A stretch of 64,000 nucleotides of DNA, taken from assembly GCA_008690995.1 (NCBI GenBank), contig VRMN01000001.1, positions 124,001 through 188,000 on the forward strand, given 5' to 3'. Made by a program: the position numbers and the translations under genes. This stretch comes from Porphyridium purpureum. Its lineage: Eukaryota; Rhodophyta; Bangiophyceae; Porphyridiales; Porphyridiaceae. The notes under the pieces are model-generated. The model searched no databases. It saw nothing but the letters and a program-made list of their open reading frames with translations, and was not told where the DNA came from. Below, in pieces: positions 59,348 to 64,000 of the stretch; the first letter of the stretch is position 1, and each line of letters starts with the position of its first letter.

Positions 59348-61919
59348 GCCAGGTCGTTTCGAGCTTTGGTCGTCTCCTCTTTGGCGCTTCACCTGCCCTC
59401 TAGGCACAGAAACCGCAAACACTAACCCTATTAGGGTAGGGTTTCTCCGTTGATCATCAGCTGAAACTGTACCTCTTTACTGTACCGCATGCCTTGCAAG
59501 GCTAGTGCAGGAGGGCCGAACATGCAGAACGACGGAAAACTTTGTGCCCAGGTTCTGGTAATGCGCGCGCGCGGGCACGTACCGCACGTGTGGTCTTCTC
59601 GTATCGAGGACGATGCATTATCATCCGTTCCACGCAACACTTCTTCTTCAGGAGAAACTCCATTTGCAAGGTACGCGGAAGAACATTCTCAGCCACAAGC
59701 GACTCTGCAAATCCGCACTGTCTGCCCGGGGTGCCTTGTAGACAGTCGCATCTGCCTTCTCATGACTCGTGTGGGAGGCATCGTAGGCGTCGCTCGTGAC
59801 TCACTCCCATATCCCGCACTGAAGTCCGACAATCAGTTTGCAGGAAAGACATGCACGAAACTGTTCGACGGCTTGCTTTCTTGCTCGCTTGCGTAATTGC
59901 TTAATTGCTTGATTGATTGATCAGCGCAGCTCAGTAGCTTTGTCCATTTCATAGCGGATGGATGAATCCGTCATTTGGGCGCCCAAAGCTACCTGATCAT
60001 CAGAACTGATACATTCCGGCCTCGGCTCTACAAGGGCGTGCATATATTTAACACTTACGTAGCTTTTCAGAGCTTCTACTGGTCTGCAGGCCTTTCAGGC
60101 TTTGAAGCCGGTTAGAAAACTGACCGGCTAGCTTTACGCTAAAGAGCTCAGGGTGGTCCAATGTTGAGGACATTGATCCGACATTGCGCAGCCTCGACAA
60201 GATTACTGCCCGATTTCCTATTGTAGTGGATGGAAATCTGGCCATCCCTAAAAAAATATCAGTGTATTGATATCAGCTTGTCATATACCATTCGATCATT
60301 CATATCGCTTGCCAGCACAGAAATATGAACATCCTAGCCATATAAATTTAGAATTCCATCAAAGTTACCAAATAGACCAGCACATGTCGAAAACATGTGT
60401 TGAAGACGTCCGAAGAGAAGAATTTTGCAGACAGGGTCTCTGAGTTGAAACTGAGATATGCTATACCAGTCCACAGCTTTCCTATTCAATTGCGGGTGAA
60501 CACCATGTCCCACGATAGAAGAAACGCTTTGTCCATTTCATCAAGTCTTGCATGGCATGTTTAGGGCGTGGGGACTGGAGTGAATGGATCGCTGGCGGAC
60601 TGTATAATAGTGCTGTAAATATGGAAGTCCTCCCAGGATCGACTAGCACTACTCAAGAGGCAGACTGTGGTAATTTTTAAACTTTTCTGTGCTCGATTTT
60701 GACGTGTGATAACCTCCCTCGCTAAGAGGATGAAACACACATACCTGCACTCAATCCGTAAAAGACCGTAAACTACTTAATATCTCCTGTTTTGACCTGG
60801 TGACTAGCTTTTTGATATACTGGACGACTCATGCATCAGGCACCTCCAGCTCTTCACAAGCTTTCAGGTACTTGTTCTTTGCGTCTAGAACAGTAATAAG
60901 GGTCTAAAACGAGAGGTCGGACCTTCTGTGGTAGGCGACTAAATAGCTTCAGCACCGTGGTCTTTTCACGGGTGCCCCCTTGTATCAAATACCTTCTTTC
61001 GACTGTGACTGGAAGCCGTAAGATCCTTCAGAAGTGAAGACCTTACTAGGACTGATTAGGATCCTTCTCCACACGCAGAGAAAGTAGGCCCATCCAATCA
61101 TGCACCTTATCGCTGAGAGCTTCCATTCAGACGAGTTTATCTTGTGATATCGGATGCTGGCCAGCCGGGAAGCTAATGCACTTTGCTATCGGGCTACCAG
61201 AAGGGAAAAGTTGTTTTGTGCTACCTTGCACGTATGCGAAAGGTTCTCATGCTATCAATGACCCTGGAAGCACTCCCAACGAAGTAGGTCTTTCCGTAGC
61301 CTTGGAGTGGAGCTTGAGCTGAATTTCCCAACATCGAGCCAGTTCACGTTTGAAGAGGAAGTCCATGCTGACTGCAAAGTTTCCTTGGACCTATTGAGCA
61401 ATCACTGGCTGCATCGAAGGTATGCATACAAACTTTTCCACCGGTTGAAAGTCCTGAGGGTGAATCTCCTCGTACGAAAGTCAGATTCTGCACCAGTCAA
61501 CATTTGCTCATGTCCAGCAAACCTGCATTCACCACCTTGCAACCGATTTCCGCTCCAAGCAAGTTTAACACTGCTCGCAAGAGCTTCCTGAACCCTGGAC
61601 ATAAACAAGCCGGATAAACATGGTCCCGCGTAGGTGGCTAGGGTCAAACATTTCGCCGCCGCGGTTGCAGGATAACTAGGAAACGGCGGCACATATATTT
61701 CGTCTGGAGCATGCGAGCGGGAAGAAATTTACTCCATACTAAGAACACATTTGATAGGTCTTTTAAATAAAATCATCAGGGATGGAGCTAAAGAACTGTT
61801 TGAAGAAATTTTGAGTCTTTTTGCGGACAGGTTAGTCAGACTACGGTAGGCTTAACACATGGAAAGACACCAGAATTGAAGACTCACATCCTCATTGGCT
61901 GGCCTTTCATACACACCTA
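59348..61919. other. long gene-free stretch
   Basis: 2.57 kb with no supported gene. The first 100 bp hold the telomere-like motif CTAACCCTA next to TTAGGGTAGGGTTT (59422-59444). A 7-bp hairpin AGCCGGT/ACCGGCT lies at 60106-60129. From about 60.2 kb the DNA is more AT-rich than the gene-bearing part of the window. It may be old repeat material that I cannot classify. Confidence 0.5.
59422..59444. promoter_or_regulatory. telo-box-like motif upstream of type II membrane protein gene
   Basis: CTAACCCTA (59422-59430) is followed directly by TTAGGGTAGGGTTT (59431-59444), so both orientations of the TTAGGG-type unit occur. In plants, AAACCCTAA boxes near the start of transcription raise expression. 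Here the distance to the start codon is 75-97 bp. Confidence 0.4.
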
Positions 61920-61921
61920 AA

Positions 61922-61948
61922 GTGCGACCAAATCGGATAGGGGACAGT
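61922..61948 (+). repeat. left terminal inverted repeat, Tc1-like element
   Basis: Begins GTGCGACCAAATCGGATAGG. Perfect inverted match over 27 bases to 63328-63354. Confidence 0.95.
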
Positions 61949-62067
61949 ACCTCTTTCAAGTTTTACTAGTAAAATGATCTGCTTTACTATAAAAAGGATA
62001 GAGGTCCGGTGAAAAGGGAATATGAAGGAGGTCAAAACGGATAGGGGACACGGCACATTTCTGGCCA

Positions 62068-63109
62068 TTACTCAGCCATAGAGAATCGGAATTGGTCGCG
62101 GTTTCCTTGCACGCACGCGCCTCGAAGATACGCACAGTTAAATATTCGTTTCGGCAGCGACGCGTACAAATTGGCCATCACAGGCTGGTCCAAATCCTCC
62201 CAAGCCAGTAAAATGGCATGCTTGATCTCTAGCACCGTCTGATACAGCCTTGCACCTTCGTGAACTTTGCGCGATAGTATCCCCCACAGATTCGCGATGA
62301 TATTGAAGTCCGGCGAGTACGCTGGCCAGTAGAAGCTCCACATTCTCGTCATTCATGAAATTCTTAACCAGGCGACTTGTGTGCACTGGCGCGTTATCCT
62401 GCTGAAAAACCATGTTCGGGCCGACTATCTGACGGCAGCAGTCCAGCACATTGTTCTCTCGAAGCATGGAAACATATTTTGCAGCCATAAATGACCCCTC
62501 AATAAAATGAAGGTGAATCTTTCCTCTTGCAGAAATTGCACCCCAAACCATGCATCCACCGCCGCCGGAATGTCGCGACCAAACGTCTGGAACGTCCGCC
62601 GCACGCTCAACCCACGTCTTGTGGAAATCATCGGGTCCGTCCAGGTTGAACTTCTTTTCGTCAGTGAACACATCTTCGGCCCAATTGGTCTGTTCCAGCT
62701 GATGATGCCTGGCCCAGGCCAGCCTCTTGAGTTTGCAATTGAGTGTCAGTGGCGGACAAGCTGGAATTTTGCGGTATGCATGCGTGACACTCATTGCCTT
62801 CCTGATTATCGTCAAACTTTGGATTGGTTTAGCTCCACGAATTCGCAGAGCTGCTTGAACCTGACGTGCCGTGTGAATGTTCGGAAGCTTAGCGATGTTA
62901 AAAATCTTCGTTTTGACTGCCTCAGTCAGCTTTAAAGCGTTCACATTGGCATATTTCTGGCAGTAGTCGTTTGGAGCCGACAAATAGCGGGAAACCACGT
63001 TCTTCGAGCGCCCAATTTTGGTCGCAATGGCTCTCACGCTGTTGCTCGACTCTCGGAGACCCTGGATACGTCCTTTCTCCTCGCCCGTAAGGCCAATATT
63101 GCGCCCCAT
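62068..63109 (-). pseudogene. Tc1-like transposase, frameshifted and catalytically altered
   Basis: It begins at the ATG at 63109 with paired helix-turn-helix regions (G-L-T-G-E-E-K-G-R-I-Q-G-L, then S-V-R-A-I-A-T-K-I-G-R-S-K-N-V-V). It continues with the catalytic core: first Asp in F-T-D-E-K-K-F-N-L-D, second Asp in Q-Q-D-N-A-P-V-H. Near 62335 the frame shifts. The C-terminal part continues in another frame (62352 down to 62068) with W-P-A-Y-S-P-D-F-N-I-I-A-N-L-W-G. In that motif the third catalytic acid, normally the Glu of P-D-L-N-P-I-E-N-L-W-G, is Ala. So the copy has two independent defects. Length (about 345 residues) and DD34E-type spacing fit the Tc1 family. Confidence 0.88.
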
Positions 63110-63327
63110 GGAGTCAAAATGGAGCTCTTCACGAGCTGCGATGGATCCGCACTTTTCCGCTTACACTGAACCGCCGACGTCCGAGATATTTCGCTTCCAC
63201 GCAGTGTCCCCTATCCGTTTTGAGCCACAAATTTCGTCGTAACCGTTGTAGACGAACCCCGCCGTTCTACTTTCATAGCAGAAGATTAAAATTTACTATT
63301 AATTAACTATTTTTTCTAAACATTTTG

Positions 63328-63354
63328 ACTGTCCCCTATCCGATTTGGTCGCAC
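63328..63354 (+). repeat. right terminal inverted repeat, Tc1-like element
   Basis: Inverted partner of 61922-61948, ending TTTGGTCGCAC. Confidence 0.95.
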
Positions 63355-63358
63355 CTTA

Positions 63359-64000
63359 TGAACCAGCATGTAAATGTCATAGGCCCAGCAGAGCTTCTGT
63401 ACAATGGTCTTGGTCTTGTAGAGCACTTTATGCTTTCACATTTTCTTTAATTCCGCACAGGGAGGGTTTGTATTTTGCTTTTCAATGTCAGTATCTATTA
63501 TGGCAGCCCCTGACCGGCTTCTGGCTGTTGAGATAGCAAGCTTGCGCCCAAACGCCCGTATATCCCGCCATTCACGATTTTGCTCAGTGCATTGCGCAGC
63601 ATTTCTCTCAACCTCTTCCATGTCAAATTCTGCACATCGCGAAGATCAGAACGACCATTGCTGTATGGATAGAATAAACAAAAGTCTCCGTGTCACCGAT
63701 TGCGAAGATAGACTTTATCTCTCCTAGTCTTGAAAAGTGAAAATCAGTGTAACGCCGAAACTACAGAGATTTGGTGTGAAAGTTTACAAAGCTGCACAAA
63801 ACGCGGGCAACTTTCAGTTCCGAGCTCCACTTGTTATACAGCTTTGCCGCTTGGCCTTTTGACAAATTCCACAGACAGAGGTACAGGGCACAGTTTCACC
63901 TCTCCGAATTTTGACATTGAAATTTCCTTTCTTTTGGGTTTGAAACTGAATCGACAAAATCCGATCACTTAATCGAAAATAGAAACGAAAAAGCGCCACA
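63359..64000. other. gene-free stretch to window end
   Basis: No supported gene, repeat or RNA gene. Short open frames occur on both strands. A gene could begin or end beyond the window edge. Confidence 0.4.

Larger units (their letters stand above)
61920..63356 (-). mobile_element. Tc1-like transposon with double terminal repeats, inactive
   Basis: A 1437-bp element flanked by TA (61918-61919 and 63357-63358). The 29-bp TIRs differ at one base and contain a 27-bp perfect match (61922-61948 with 63328-63354). A second, inner inverted pair of 20 perfect bases, TCAAAACGGATAGGGGACAC, lies at 62032-62051 and 63204-63223, and its core repeats the TIR core CGGATAGGGGACA. It encodes one transposase on the minus strand, which is defective. 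The near-perfect TIRs suggest a fairly recent insertion. Confidence 0.9.

Noticed and set aside
60106-60129. hairpin AGCCGGT/ACCGGCT as a possible small RNA or terminator
   Set aside because: A 7-bp stem with a 10-base loop is expected by chance in a window of this size, and no T-run or RNA-gene motif accompanies it.
1-64000. CRISPR arrays, bacterial operons, tRNA or rRNA genes
   Set aside because: No evenly spaced direct repeats, no Shine-Dalgarno-led gene strings and no tRNA or rRNA signature were seen. Gene content is eukaryotic. A tRNA scan could still reveal one I missed.

Overview
The window looks like nuclear DNA of an intron-poor, photosynthetic unicellular eukaryote, most likely a red alga of the Porphyridium type (inference). 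The reasons are: long single-exon genes for typically eukaryotic proteins (DOP1, INO80 subunit Arp8, ASF1, importin-11, CWC21/SRRM2, DPM3), a plastid gene for cytochrome b6f cofactor assembly (CCB1), and many LTR retroelements of the Ty1/copia class. None of the host genes recognised here needs an intron to reach family-like length.

Layout. 1-12.3 kb is a repeat graveyard: a Ty3-like retroelement fossil on the minus strand (1-2.7 kb); a solo LTR with perfect 5-bp target duplication (3248-3525) next to or inside the LTR of a long-dead copia element (about 3.5-8.95 kb); a decayed Tc1/mariner transposon (9744-11096); and a further old LTR (about 11.94-12.27 kb). 13.0-19.2 kb holds three Sel1-repeat genes on the minus strand with a coding-like but frame-broken stretch between two of them. 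19.2-28.0 kb holds DPM3 (+) and the 2570-codon DOP1 gene (-). 28137-33995 is a young copia element, family A. 34.2-39.7 kb holds a CBS-pair protein, Arp8, a cysteine-cluster protein and CCB1. 39886-45447 is a second young copia element, family B. 46.4-59.3 kb holds ASF1, a TOM1/GPR137-like membrane protein, importin-11, an unrecognised protein, CWC21/SRRM2 and a type II membrane protein. 59.4-64 kb is almost gene-free and carries a Tc1-like transposon (61920-63356).

How the parts relate. The host genes are housekeeping functions: secretory pathway (DPM3, DOP1, TOM1-like), chromatin (ARP8, ASF1), RNA and nuclear transport (CWC21, importin-11) and organelles (CBS protein, CCB1, probably the Sel1 proteins). 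They share no single pathway. Many are arranged as close divergent or convergent pairs.

The most unusual element is copia family B. Its polyprotein carries a SANT/Myb-like domain between integrase and reverse transcriptase. Its primer-binding site matches an internal segment (the anticodon arm) of initiator tRNA-Met. It and family A both have identical LTRs and lie within about 200 bp upstream of a host start codon (CCB1 and DOP1).
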